From contig CACHWN010000005.1 of the NCBI GenBank assembly GCA_902583585.1, positions 1 through 64,000 on the forward strand: a DNA stretch of 64,000 nt. The letters are read 5' to 3'. Position 1 is the first letter of the stretch, and every line of letters begins with the position of its first letter. Positions 45,216 through 54,396 of the stretch are shown in pieces. Under the pieces are notes generated by a model that was not told the origin of the DNA, searched no databases, and saw only the letters and a program-made list of their open reading frames with translations. Made by a program: the position numbers and the translations under genes. This DNA is from an uncultured Pelagibacteraceae bacterium (lineage in GTDB: Bacteria; Pseudomonadota; Alphaproteobacteria; Pelagibacterales; Pelagibacteraceae).

Positions 45216-45859
45216 TATTTTTTCTTTCTTTTATAGTTTTTAATTTCAAGCTGAGGTGCTCTCGTGATTGCCAATGACTTTTTTTTCACGTTTTTTGTGA
45301 TTACAGATCCAGCTCCAACAACACTATTTTTATTAATACTTACTGGAGCAACTAAGGAAGAATTTGACCCTATTAAAACATTATCAGATATTTTTGTTTT
45401 ACGTTTTTTAAAACCATCGTAATTACATGTAATTGTGCCTGCGCCAACGTTGGAATTTTTTCCAATTGAGGTATCGCCAATATACGACAGGTGACTTACT
45501 TTTGAATTTTGATTAATTGAGGATTTTTTTGTTTCTACAAAATTTCCAATTTTAGTATTTTTTTTCAAAATAGTTCCCTCTCTTAATCTAGCGTAGGGAC
45601 CGATGATTACATTTTTTTCAATTTTAGTTCCTTCTAAATGACTAAAAGATTTTATATGAGAATTGTCTCCAATTTTTACTTTTGGACCGATTACAACATA
45701 TGGATCTATTGTTACGTTTTTTCCAAATGAAGTATCTTCCGATAAAAATATTGTTTCTGGTGCAATTAAATTTACCCCATTCTTCAATGCTTTGTTTCTT
45801 AATAATTCTTGCAAAAGCCTGTATGAATTAGCTTTGTTTAATTTATTATTTGTATTCAT
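45215..45859 (-). CDS. GlmU-like stand-alone C-terminal acetyltransferase (left-handed beta-helix); uridyltransferase domain absent
   Basis: NRYLLQELL-like linker + hexapeptide repeats, [17 protein letters not shown] signature of GlmU C-domain; start 45859 (MNTNN) preferred over 45901. Confidence 0.82.
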   Translation of the reverse strand: MNTNNKLNKANSYRLLQELLRNKALKNGVNLIAPETIFLSEDTSFGKNVTIDPYVVIGPKVKIGDNSHIKSFSHLEGTKIEKNVIIGPYARLREGTILKKNTKIGNFVETKKSSINQNSKVSHLSYIGDTSIGKNSNVGAGTITCNYDGFKKRKTKISDNVLIGSNSSLVAPVSINKNSVVGAGSVITKNVKKKSLAITRAPQLEIKNYKRKKK

Positions 45860-45928
45860 TAAAAATTTCTTTACATTATTAATGTAACTGAAATAAGTCA
45901 CAAAATATTTCTTTTTAATACTTTAAAA

Positions 45929-46591
45929 ATGAGTCAAATTTACACAATTCTTTTTGATCTTGACGGAACCATAGTAAATACTGCGCCAGATTTAATGGCT
46001 GCTCATAATCATGTAATGAGAAAGTTTGGTCACTCAGAAAAAAAACTTGAGGACATTAAGTCTCTTGCAGGAAAAGGTGCATGGGTGATGATGCAAAAAT
46101 CTTTTAAACAAGAAATAAAAGATGAGAAAATAAAACAAGAAATGACTAAAGAGTTTATTGATTTTTATTCAAAAAATATTGATAAAGAGAGTGTTCCAGT
46201 AAAAGGTGTAATTGATTTTTTTAATTGGGCAAAAAATAAAAATATCTCAATGGCAGTTTGCACCAATAAACAAGAGAGGCTAGCGATAGATTTATTAAAA
46301 AAACTAAACTTATTCAAATTTTTTGATTATGTCGCTGGTTCAGATACTTTTGCATTTAATAAACCTGACCCTAGACATCTAACAGATGTGGTTGAAATTA
46401 TTGGCGGTGATTTAAAAAAAACAATTATGGTCGGAGATAGCGAAGTTGATGCCTTATCTGCGCAAAATGCTACGTTACCATTTGTTTTAGTTAAAGATGG
46501 ATATACGGAAAAAACTGAAAAAGAAATTAAGCACGATGAGCTAATTTCCGACTATATTAATTTTGAAAAAATTATTGAAAAATATTTATGA
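45929..46591 (+). CDS. gph: HAD hydrolase, phosphoglycolate phosphatase-like
   Basis: FDLDGTIVNTAPDL; MVGDSEVDALSAQNA. Confidence 0.88.
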   Translation: MSQIYTILFDLDGTIVNTAPDLMAAHNHVMRKFGHSEKKLEDIKSLAGKGAWVMMQKSFKQEIKDEKIKQEMTKEFIDFYSKNIDKESVPVKGVIDFFNWAKNKNISMAVCTNKQERLAIDLLKKLNLFKFFDYVAGSDTFAFNKPDPRHLTDVVEIIGGDLKKTIMVGDSEVDALSAQNATLPFVLVKDGYTEKTEKEIKHDELISDYINFEKIIEKYL

Positions 46592-47187
46592 TTAATTTTG
46601 CTCTCTTTTCAGCATTATCAACTTTTTATTTCACAATGTTTTTTACCCCAGGACCTAATAATGCAATGCTCACTGCGTCAGGTATGAAATTTGGATTTGT
46701 GAGGACTTTGCCGCATTTAATTGGCATACCTTTAGGTCATATTTTTCAAATTGGGCTTACTTGTTTTGGCTTAGCAAACCTATTCTTGATTTATCCTCAA
46801 ATCCAATTTTACATGAAAATCTTATGCTTTGTTTATTTGCTTTACTTGGGCTGGAAAATGATTGGATCATTTTCTATGGTTCAAAAAGAGACTGGAAGAC
46901 CATTAAGATTTTACGAAGCATCATTATTCCAATTCATAAATCCAAAAGCTTGGTCAATTGCAGTCACTGTTGCCTCAGGTTTTTTTCCCACTGATGAAAA
47001 TATATTTATAGGGGTTGCGTTTGTAACCATCACCGCAGCAGTAATTTGTTTTCCAACAATCAGTCTTTGGGCTCTATTTGGAAGTGGATTAAGAAAATTT
47101 GTGGGAGATATTAAAATAAAAAAAATTATAGAATATGTGTTAGCGCTATTATTAGTATTAACTGGTATATTTATTCTTATTAAATAA
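46588..47187 (+). CDS. LysE/RhtB family exporter
   Basis: FFTPGPNNAMLTASGMKFG motif; polytopic. Confidence 0.92.
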   Translation: MINFALFSALSTFYFTMFFTPGPNNAMLTASGMKFGFVRTLPHLIGIPLGHIFQIGLTCFGLANLFLIYPQIQFYMKILCFVYLLYLGWKMIGSFSMVQKETGRPLRFYEASLFQFINPKAWSIAVTVASGFFPTDENIFIGVAFVTITAAVICFPTISLWALFGSGLRKFVGDIKIKKIIEYVLALLLVLTGIFILIK

Positions 47188-47230
47188 TAGCCTTTGATTT
47201 TTATTATTCTCTTTAATATAAACTTCGCAG

Positions 47231-48127
47231 ATGCATTTTACAAAAAAAAACAGTTTTGAAAAAAGATTAGAATTTGTAAAAAATTTACAATCAAAAAAAC
47301 TTCTTAGATTCCCTGGTGCTTTTAATCCGTTGTGTGCGAAACTTATAGCCGAAATTGGATTTGATGGAGTTTACATCTCAGGTGGTGTTATGTCCAATGA
47401 CCTAGGTTTACCTGATATAGGATTAACAACTCTGGACCAAGTAAGTTACAGGGCTAAACAAATTTCTAGGGTAACTGACCTTCCTACCATAGTCGATGCG
47501 GATACAGGATTTAAAAATTGTAAAAAAACAATTATTACTTTTGAGGAAAAAGGTTTAGCAGGTTGTCATATAGAAGATCAAATAGCTGAGAAAAGGTGCG
47601 GACACTTAGATAACAAAGAGTTAATATCAAAAGATGAAATGGTAAAAAAGATCCAAGAGTCTGTAAATGCTAGAAAAGATAAAAATTTTCTTATTATCGT
47701 AAGAACTGATGCAAATACTGTTGAAGGTATTGATAAAACATTAGATAGAATTAAATCTTATGAGGATGCTGGCGCAGATATGATTTTTCCAGAGGCTATG
47801 AAAGATGAAAAGGAGTTTGAAAAAGTCAGAAAAGTATCAAAAGGATTTTTACTGGCGAACATGACAGAATTTGGAAAATCTAAATTATTGAATAAATCAC
47901 AATTAGAAAATTTAGGATATAATTTAGTTATTTATCCTGTAACAACGCAAAGACTAGCTATGCAAAATGTTGAGTTAGGACTTAAATCAATATTTAAAGA
48001 TGGTCATCAAAATAATATAATTGACAAAATGCAGACTAGAAAAAGGTTGTACGAGTTAGTAGAATATGAGAAATACAATACGCCTGATAAAAAAATCACA
48101 GATTTTTCTACAGAGGGACATGAATAA
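47231..48127 (+). CDS. prpB: 2-methylisocitrate lyase
   Basis: PGAFNPLCAKLIAEIGFDGVYISGGVMS; KRCGHL; adjacent to prpC. Confidence 0.93.
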   Translation: MHFTKKNSFEKRLEFVKNLQSKKLLRFPGAFNPLCAKLIAEIGFDGVYISGGVMSNDLGLPDIGLTTLDQVSYRAKQISRVTDLPTIVDADTGFKNCKKTIITFEEKGLAGCHIEDQIAEKRCGHLDNKELISKDEMVKKIQESVNARKDKNFLIIVRTDANTVEGIDKTLDRIKSYEDAGADMIFPEAMKDEKEFEKVRKVSKGFLLANMTEFGKSKLLNKSQLENLGYNLVIYPVTTQRLAMQNVELGLKSIFKDGHQNNIIDKMQTRKRLYELVEYEKYNTPDKKITDFSTEGHE

Positions 48128-49251
48128 TGAGTGAAGAAATTAAAAAAGGTTTGTTAGGAATAGTTGTTGACGAAACTACTATATCACACGTAGTTCCAGA
48201 ACTAAGTGCCTTGACCTATAGAGGTTATACAGTTCAGGAACTTTGTGATAAATGTGATTTCGAAGAAGTTGCATATTTAGTACTGAATGGGGAACTGCCT
48301 AACAAAAGTCAGCTGAAAAAATTCATCAAACAAGAAAGATCAGAGAGAAAACTTTCTAAACAAATATTAAATGATATTAAAAAAATGCCTCGAAACGCTC
48401 ATCCTATGGATGTAATCAGAACGTGTGTAAGTTTAATGGCCTTAGAAGATAAAGACACTAAAGACAATTCTCCTAAAGCAAACATGAGAAAAGCAATGAG
48501 AATATTTGCTAAAACGCCGACAGCTGTTGCTGCTTATTTCAGAACACGAAAAGGCAAATCAATTATAGCTCCAAGTAAAAAATTATCTTTTTCAGAAAAT
48601 TTCTTTAAAATGATGTTTAACAAAGTTCCGGATAAGGAGATAGTAAGAGCATTTGATATTTCTCTAATTTTATACGCGGAACATAGTTTTAACGTTTCAA
48701 CATTCACAGCTAGAACAATTACATCCAGCTTATCTGATTTACATGGTGCAATAACTGGAGCTATAGCTTCTTTAAAAGGTCCATTACATGGTGGAGCTAA
48801 TGAAGCAGTAATGCATATGATGAAAGAAATTGGAAAGCCTGAAAAAGCAAAAGCTTGGATTGAAAATGCATTAAATAAAAAAAAGGTAGTAATGGGATTT
48901 GGGCACAGAGTTTACCGTACAGGGGACTCGAGAGTACCAACAATGAAACACTATATGTTTAAAGTAGCTAAGCTTTTGAAAAAAGAAAAATATACGAGAA
49001 TGTACGAAATTTTAGAAAAAGTAATGTTACAAAGAAAAAATATCCATCCAAATGTAGATTTTCCATGTGGTCCAACTTATTATATGATGGGTATCGATAT
49101 AGATTTTTACACACCAATATTTGTCATGTCACGTATCACAGGTTGGTCCGCTCACATCATGGAACAACATGCTTCAAATAAACTTATTAGACCTTTATCA
49201 AAATATAGAGGAGCAGAAGTAAGAGAAGTTATGCTTTTGAATCAACGATGA
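48127..49251 (+). CDS. prpC: 2-methylcitrate synthase / citrate synthase family
   Basis: KGPLHGGANEAVMHM, GFGHRVYRTGDSR; adjacent to prpB. Confidence 0.92.
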   Translation: MSEEIKKGLLGIVVDETTISHVVPELSALTYRGYTVQELCDKCDFEEVAYLVLNGELPNKSQLKKFIKQERSERKLSKQILNDIKKMPRNAHPMDVIRTCVSLMALEDKDTKDNSPKANMRKAMRIFAKTPTAVAAYFRTRKGKSIIAPSKKLSFSENFFKMMFNKVPDKEIVRAFDISLILYAEHSFNVSTFTARTITSSLSDLHGAITGAIASLKGPLHGGANEAVMHMMKEIGKPEKAKAWIENALNKKKVVMGFGHRVYRTGDSRVPTMKHYMFKVAKLLKKEKYTRMYEILEKVMLQRKNIHPNVDFPCGPTYYMMGIDIDFYTPIFVMSRITGWSAHIMEQHASNKLIRPLSKYRGAEVREVMLLNQR

Positions 49252-49427
49252 TGATTACATTAACAGATTTACTTTTATTTTTTATTTTAGTTACACTAGC
49301 TACTTACACTTTCATGCCTTGGAAGGGTATAGACAAAGGCTCAGGTTTGAAACTCTACGGACAGTGGTTTATTTGGTTTGCCATTTTTGGTGTAGTTATC
49401 TTAGTGTTTAATAGTGTCATCAATTAA
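49248..49427 (+). CDS. Small hydrophobic protein, 59 aa (not in supplied ORF track)
   Basis: Translated by hand: MMITLTDLLLFFILVTLATYTFMPWKGIDKGSGLKLYGQWFIWFAIFGVVILVFNSVIN*; ATGA overlap with prpC stop; overlaps next GTG start. Confidence 0.7.
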   Translation: MMITLTDLLLFFILVTLATYTFMPWKGIDKGSGLKLYGQWFIWFAIFGVVILVFNSVIN

Positions 49428-50313
49428 AAAATTTTTTCAAGAAACTAGAATTCTTGATGGCGGAATGGGTCAAGAGCTTCTAAATAGAGGAGTCAAAACC
49501 CACGGTTCTCTTTGGGGAGCGTCTGCACTTTTGAATAAGAAATATCATAAAGTTGTAGTGAAAACCCATTTAGATTTTATCAACGCAGGAGCTGAAGTAA
49601 TTGTTACAAATAGTTTTGGAAGCAGGCGAAGAAGATTAATTGAAAATAATTTAGAGAATAAATATGCACAGTTAAATAAACTTGCAGGATTCTTAGCAAA
49701 AAAAGCAGTAAAAATCTCAAAAAAAAAAATTATGATCGCAGGAAGCCTTCCTCCTCAAAATTTTACATATATGGCAGACCTCGGGAGGGATAAAAAGTTC
49801 ATCAAAGATAGTTTTAAAAGCCAAGCGAAATATTTATTTCCTTATGTAGATTTTTTTTATTTAGACGTTATGAGTAGTTATGAGGAATGTAAAATCGGTT
49901 TGGATGTTACTAAAAATTTAAAAAAAGAAACTCTAATTGGTATTCATTTGAGAAAAAACGATACACTTCCATCAGGTGAAAAGTTTTTTGATGTAGTAAA
50001 AAAATTAGAGAAATATAAGCCTCTAGGTTTTATTGCATCCTGTGTTTCGGTAGAAGACGCTGGCAAAATAATGAAAAAAATAAAAAAAGTAAATTATCCA
50101 ATAGGATTTAAGATAAATGCATTTAGACATATACCAATAGGATGGAAGCCAGATGCTAACAATCCCAATTTACAACTAGGGATGAGAAAAGATTTAACTC
50201 CAAAAAAATTTTTTAATGTTTGTAGAAAATTTAAAAATTTAGGTGCAAAGATAATTGGTGGTTGTTGTGAAATCAGCCCTAAACATATTCAATTATTAAA
50301 GGATTTAAAGTAA
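49414..50313 (+). CDS. Homocysteine S-methyltransferase family protein (GTG start)
   Basis: ILDGGMGQELLNRG; C-terminal zinc site GGCCEISP. Confidence 0.9.
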   Translation: MSSIKKFFQETRILDGGMGQELLNRGVKTHGSLWGASALLNKKYHKVVVKTHLDFINAGAEVIVTNSFGSRRRRLIENNLENKYAQLNKLAGFLAKKAVKISKKKIMIAGSLPPQNFTYMADLGRDKKFIKDSFKSQAKYLFPYVDFFYLDVMSSYEECKIGLDVTKNLKKETLIGIHLRKNDTLPSGEKFFDVVKKLEKYKPLGFIASCVSVEDAGKIMKKIKKVNYPIGFKINAFRHIPIGWKPDANNPNLQLGMRKDLTPKKFFNVCRKFKNLGAKIIGGCCEISPKHIQLLKDLK

Positions 50314-51204
50314 TTATTTTTTTGCCTCTTTATGTTTTTGAATTCTTCTAGCGTAATTTTGAGAAATTCGATCAAATATTATTGCTAGTGCAACTATAGC
50401 TAATCCATTCATTAAACCCAATGCGAGGAATTGATTGGAAATAGATCTTAAAATTGGAACACCTAAACCACTTACACCAATCATTGAAGCAATAACAACC
50501 ATCGCTAACGCCATCATTATGGTTTGATTTACTCCAGTCATGATTGAAGGGAGTGCTAAAGGTATTTCAATTTTAAATAAGATAATTCTTTTTTTAATAC
50601 CCAAAGCTTTTGCTGCCTCAACCACTCTCCTATCAACCTCCCTGATTCCTAAATTTGTAAGTCTCACAATTGGTGGAATTGCATAAACACAAACAGCTAA
50701 TAAACCAGGCACTTTTCCAATACCTAAAAGCATTATAATTGGAATTAAATAAACGAAAGTTGGAATAGTTTGCATCATATCTAATACTGGAGACAAAATA
50801 TTTTTTAATCTTTCAGATCTAGCCATTAAGATTCCAATAGGGGTGCCTAGTATTAAACAAATTAAAGTGGCTACAGATATGATGGCCATTGTAGACATAG
50901 TATCTTTCCACATACCAAAATAACCAATTACAAAAAAACTTATCGCTGTACCTATTGATAACTTAAAACTTCTTGAGCTTAGCCAGGCCAAAAAAGACAA
51001 TAAAAAGATTATTAAAGGCCAAGGAGTAGTAATTAAAAACTTTTCAAACCAAACTAAAAATTTTAATAGAGGGCCAAAAAAGCCCTCTATTGAATCTCCA
51101 TACTCTCGAGAAAAGTCTTTAAAGGTAAGGTCAATACCTTTTTTCAAATCTCTTAAACTTTCCCTCTCCATTGAGGGAAATTTTAAGAAGAATTCGAGTT
51201 GCAT
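50314..51204 (-). CDS. proW: Glycine betaine/proline-type ABC transporter permease (ProW/OpuAB-like)
   Basis: BPD_transp permease; ALGIKKRIILFKIEIPLALPSIMTGVNQTIMMAL. Confidence 0.93.
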   Translation of the reverse strand: MQLEFFLKFPSMERESLRDLKKGIDLTFKDFSREYGDSIEGFFGPLLKFLVWFEKFLITTPWPLIIFLLSFLAWLSSRSFKLSIGTAISFFVIGYFGMWKDTMSTMAIISVATLICLILGTPIGILMARSERLKNILSPVLDMMQTIPTFVYLIPIIMLLGIGKVPGLLAVCVYAIPPIVRLTNLGIREVDRRVVEAAKALGIKKRIILFKIEIPLALPSIMTGVNQTIMMALAMVVIASMIGVSGLGVPILRSISNQFLALGLMNGLAIVALAIIFDRISQNYARRIQKHKEAKK

Positions 51205-51241
51205 CTAAAACAGTAATTTAAATTAAATTCCTGCTTTAATT
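51065..51241 (-). other. Cluster of four perfect inverted repeats across the binding protein/permease junction
   Basis: 51221-51241 AATTAAA/TTTAATT; 51159-51180 TTTCCCTC/GAGGGAAA; 51121-51141 AAAGGTA/TACCTTT; 51065-51091 AATAGAGGGC/GCCCTCTATT; all loops 6-7 nt. Confidence 0.8.
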
Positions 51242-52227
51242 TTTTTTGCAACAGATGAAGAAACCCACTTAGACCAAACTTTTTCGTGTTTCTTCATAAA
51301 CTCAATTGCTGCATCTTCACCTTCAGCTTGATTATCAGTCATGTAAACTAACATTGAATTCATCACTGTACCTGGATAAATTCTTTTTTTCATGAATTTC
51401 ATAGCTTCTGGTCCTGCAGATTTTTTAAAGTTATCGGTAACAACTGAATAAACTTCTGAGTCTACCCATCTTGTTTTTTTTGGTGTAGCACATTCTTGTT
51501 CTGGTTTTACTACACATTTGTGCCAATTATCATCTCCACCCCACTTAACTCCAAAATCTAAAAGTCTCATATCATACTTTCCAATTATTGCAGTTGGGCT
51601 CCAATAATAACCAACCCAGTTTTCTCCTCTTTCAACAGCTTTAGCGATTGAACCATCAAGTCCTGCTGCTGATCCTGGATCAACTAATTTCCAACCTTTT
51701 GCTTCCATATCAAAAGCTTTAAAAAGTTGATTGTTTATCAGTTGGCATCCCCAACCGGCTGGACATCCTACAAACGCACCTTTAGATTTGTCTTCAGGAT
51801 GTGGAAATAGATCAGGTCTTTTTAACAAGTCCTGAACAGTTTTAATTCCATGTTTTTCCATAGTGTAAGGTGGAACAAACCAACCCTCTCCAAGTCCAGT
51901 TATTGGACCTTTATTTACAATATGAATTCTTCCCTCACCCACAGCTTTTTTAAGTGGACTCATTACTGAATTAGCCCAAAGCTCAGGTGCAACATCCGGT
52001 TGACCTTTTTCATTCATAGAAGTGAATGATGGCATCGTGTCACCAGGTAATAATTCTACCTCGCAACCATATCCTTTTTCTAAAATAATTTTATCAATAT
52101 TCGCCATTAATGAAGCTGAAGCCCAGTTCATGTTTGCATAAGTAATTTTTCCGCACGCAGCGTTTGCGATATTATTGAAAAATAAGGCAGCGAATATTAC
52201 TGCCAGTAGCTTTGTTAATGATCTCAT
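51223..52227 (-). CDS. Glycine betaine/proline-type ABC transporter substrate-binding protein (OpuAC domain)
   Basis: Signal peptide; ITYANMNWASASLMANIDKIILEKGYGCEVELLPGDTMPSF. Confidence 0.93.
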   Translation of the reverse strand: MRSLTKLLAVIFAALFFNNIANAACGKITYANMNWASASLMANIDKIILEKGYGCEVELLPGDTMPSFTSMNEKGQPDVAPELWANSVMSPLKKAVGEGRIHIVNKGPITGLGEGWFVPPYTMEKHGIKTVQDLLKRPDLFPHPEDKSKGAFVGCPAGWGCQLINNQLFKAFDMEAKGWKLVDPGSAAGLDGSIAKAVERGENWVGYYWSPTAIIGKYDMRLLDFGVKWGGDDNWHKCVVKPEQECATPKKTRWVDSEVYSVVTDNFKKSAGPEAMKFMKKRIYPGTVMNSMLVYMTDNQAEGEDAAIEFMKKHEKVWSKWVSSSVAKKIKAGI

Positions 52228-52362
52228 TTAACCCCCCTAGAGTTATTTAATTTTTTAAATAATGTAACAAAATGTAGTGTGTATTGTAACCGGAACACAA
52301 CTAAAAAGTGAAATATGGAATATATACGTCTGAAATATATTTGATGGCTTATATAGAAAAAA

Positions 52363-52755
52363 TTACTTACATTTTTTACATAATCCGAAAAATTCTAAGT
52401 TAAATCTTTTAAATTTCATTCCTTTTTTATGATTAAAACTCGATAAGTATTTTGAAAGTTTAGCGTCACTTATTTCATCAACCATCTCGCAACTTTCGCA
52501 AATTGAAAATGCTGTAGCTTTAGAAATTTCACAATCTGAACTTCTACATGCGACGAAAGCATTTTTGCTTTCAATTTTATGAATTTTACCCATTTCAATT
52601 AACTTGTCTAAAGCTCGGTAAATTTGCTGAGGTGCGTTAATTCCTTTTTTTTGTACATTAAAAAGTATGGAATAAGCTTTTAAAGGACCTTTTGCTTTTT
52701 CGATAATATCCAAAACAATTTGTTGATTTCTAGAAAGTATTTGTACTTGTGTCAT
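52363..52755 (-). CDS. zur: Fur-family regulator, likely Zur
   Basis: Fur-type wHTH; CRSSDC / CESCEM / CKKC cysteines; downstream of znuCB. Confidence 0.85.
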   Translation of the reverse strand: MTQVQILSRNQQIVLDIIEKAKGPLKAYSILFNVQKKGINAPQQIYRALDKLIEMGKIHKIESKNAFVACRSSDCEISKATAFSICESCEMVDEISDAKLSKYLSSFNHKKGMKFKRFNLEFFGLCKKCK

Positions 52756-52778
52756 AAATGTAAATTACCAATTAAATA

Positions 52779-53582
52779 TCATTTTTTCAATTCAGAATAA
52801 TTTTTGATCTTAATAAGTGTAAGACAAAATAAAACTAATGCAGCTGTAATTATCGAAGGTCCGGAAGGGGTATTAATTTCTAAAGATGAAAATAAACCAA
52901 TTATTACTGATAACAGGCCTCCTATAATTGATAACTTAACCATCTGCTTTGGATTGTTAGAAATATTTCTTGCCATTGCAGCTGGCATAATTAACATTCC
53001 TGTAATCAGCAAAAGACCTACAATTTTAATTGATATTGCAATTATCGCTGCTAATAAAACTGTAAAGATTGCATTTACCTTATCAGGATTCATGCCTTCA
53101 GCTTCAGCTAGTTCGTGATTAACTGTTGAGGCAAACAAAGGTTTCCAAATGTATTTTAGTATAAATAAGATTAATGCTCCACCGATCCAAATTATTAAAA
53201 GGTCTATTTCATTCACGGCTAGGATGTCTCCAAATAACAATCCCATTATATCAAATCGTATTGTAGTTAAAAAACCAATAACAACCAATCCAACTGCAAG
53301 AGATGAGTGTGCTAATAAACCTAATAATGCGTCTCCAGGTAGTTTTGTAGTTTTTTGAAGTTTTAATAATATTAGTGCAATCGCTGATGAAATTAAAAAA
53401 ACAGAAAATGCTATATTTAATTCAAAAAAGAAAGCTATAGTTACCCCAAGAAGTGCAGAGTGAGATAATGTATCACCAAAAAAAGATAATCTTCTCCAAA
53501 TTATAAAACATCCAAGGGGTCCAGTTACTAACGCAATCCCAATTCCAGCAATTAAAGCTCTTATAAAAAAATCATCTAACAT
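52779..53582 (-). CDS. znuB: Zinc ABC transporter permease
   Basis: ABC-3 family permease; operon with znuC. Confidence 0.92.
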   Translation of the reverse strand: MLDDFFIRALIAGIGIALVTGPLGCFIIWRRLSFFGDTLSHSALLGVTIAFFFELNIAFSVFLISSAIALILLKLQKTTKLPGDALLGLLAHSSLAVGLVVIGFLTTIRFDIMGLLFGDILAVNEIDLLIIWIGGALILFILKYIWKPLFASTVNHELAEAEGMNPDKVNAIFTVLLAAIIAISIKIVGLLLITGMLIMPAAMARNISNNPKQMVKLSIIGGLLSVIIGLFSSLEINTPSGPSIITAALVLFCLTLIKIKNYSELKK

Positions 53583-54335
53583 CTATTGTTTCCTTTTTAT
53601 TGTTCCGTCTGGTGAATGGGTATGATCGTGTTTGTGTTCATATACAGATAAAATTGTTGAAGCACGGTCTCCAAACAGTTCTTGATATTTATTGTTGTTA
53701 GCTACAGATTGAGGTGTGCCAGAGCAGCAAACATGTCCATTAAGACAAACTACATAATCTGTGGAAGACATAACAACATGTAAATCGTGAGATATTAATA
53801 AAATTCCACAATTAACCTTTTCCGAGATTTCTTTTATTAATTCATAAAGAGAGATTTCACCTTTAAAATCTACTCCTTGAACTGGTTCATCCAACACCAA
53901 AAGATCTGGATTTTTTGCGATCGCTCTTGCAATTAAAACTCTTTGAAATTCACCTCCAGATAAATTACTTAAATTATTATTTTTAAGATGTTCAACTCCA
54001 GTTAATTTTAAAGCATTTATTATTTCCTCATTACTTAGATTTTGGGTGAGTAACATAAAATCAACAACTCTTATTGGTAATGTCCAATCTATAGAAATTT
54101 TTTGAGGAACATAGCCAACTTTTTCTGTAAATTTTAAAACTTTTCCTTCTATATTCTTGTAAATACCAAGAGCAATTTTTGCCGTTGTTGTTTTTCCTGA
54201 TCCATTTGGTCCGATTAAAGTAACAATTTCTCCCCTTTTTACTTCTAAGGAAACTCCCTTTACTAACCATTTATCGTTTTTAAATAGACCTACGTTTTCT
54301 ACTTTAATTAATGTCTCTGAATTTAATTTATTCAC
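53583..54335 (-). CDS. znuC: Zinc ABC transporter ATP-binding protein
   Basis: GPNGSGKTTTAK; LSGGEFQRVLIARAI; LLVLDEPVQGVD. Confidence 0.95.
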   Translation of the reverse strand: MNKLNSETLIKVENVGLFKNDKWLVKGVSLEVKRGEIVTLIGPNGSGKTTTAKIALGIYKNIEGKVLKFTEKVGYVPQKISIDWTLPIRVVDFMLLTQNLSNEEIINALKLTGVEHLKNNNLSNLSGGEFQRVLIARAIAKNPDLLVLDEPVQGVDFKGEISLYELIKEISEKVNCGILLISHDLHVVMSSTDYVVCLNGHVCCSGTPQSVANNNKYQELFGDRASTILSVYEHKHDHTHSPDGTIKRKQ

Positions 54336-54360
54336 AATATTTATCCTTGCATTAATAAAC

Positions 54361-54373
54361 GTTATATTATAAC
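54361..54373. promoter_or_regulatory. Candidate Zur box between znuC and znuA
   Basis: Perfect palindrome GTTATATTATAAC in the divergent znuC/znuA intergenic region. Confidence 0.75.
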
Positions 54374-54376
54374 ACT

Positions 54377-54393
54377 ATGTTACTTTATAACAT
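54377..54393. promoter_or_regulatory. Second candidate Zur half-site pair
   Basis: ATGTTA-cttta-TAACAT, immediately before znuA start. Confidence 0.4.
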
Positions 54394-54396
54394 ATT

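Noticed and set aside
46761-46994. 77-aa plus-strand ORF
   Set aside because: Out-of-frame within the LysE-family gene; no domain features.
52228-52362. Possible riboswitch upstream of the betaine-binding-protein gene
   Set aside because: A 135-bp leader with some short inverted repeats, but I could not match it confidently to any known SAM-, glycine- or other riboswitch consensus; would need a covariance-model search.
54061-54270. 69-aa minus-strand ORF
   Set aside because: Frame-shifted reading of znuC codons.
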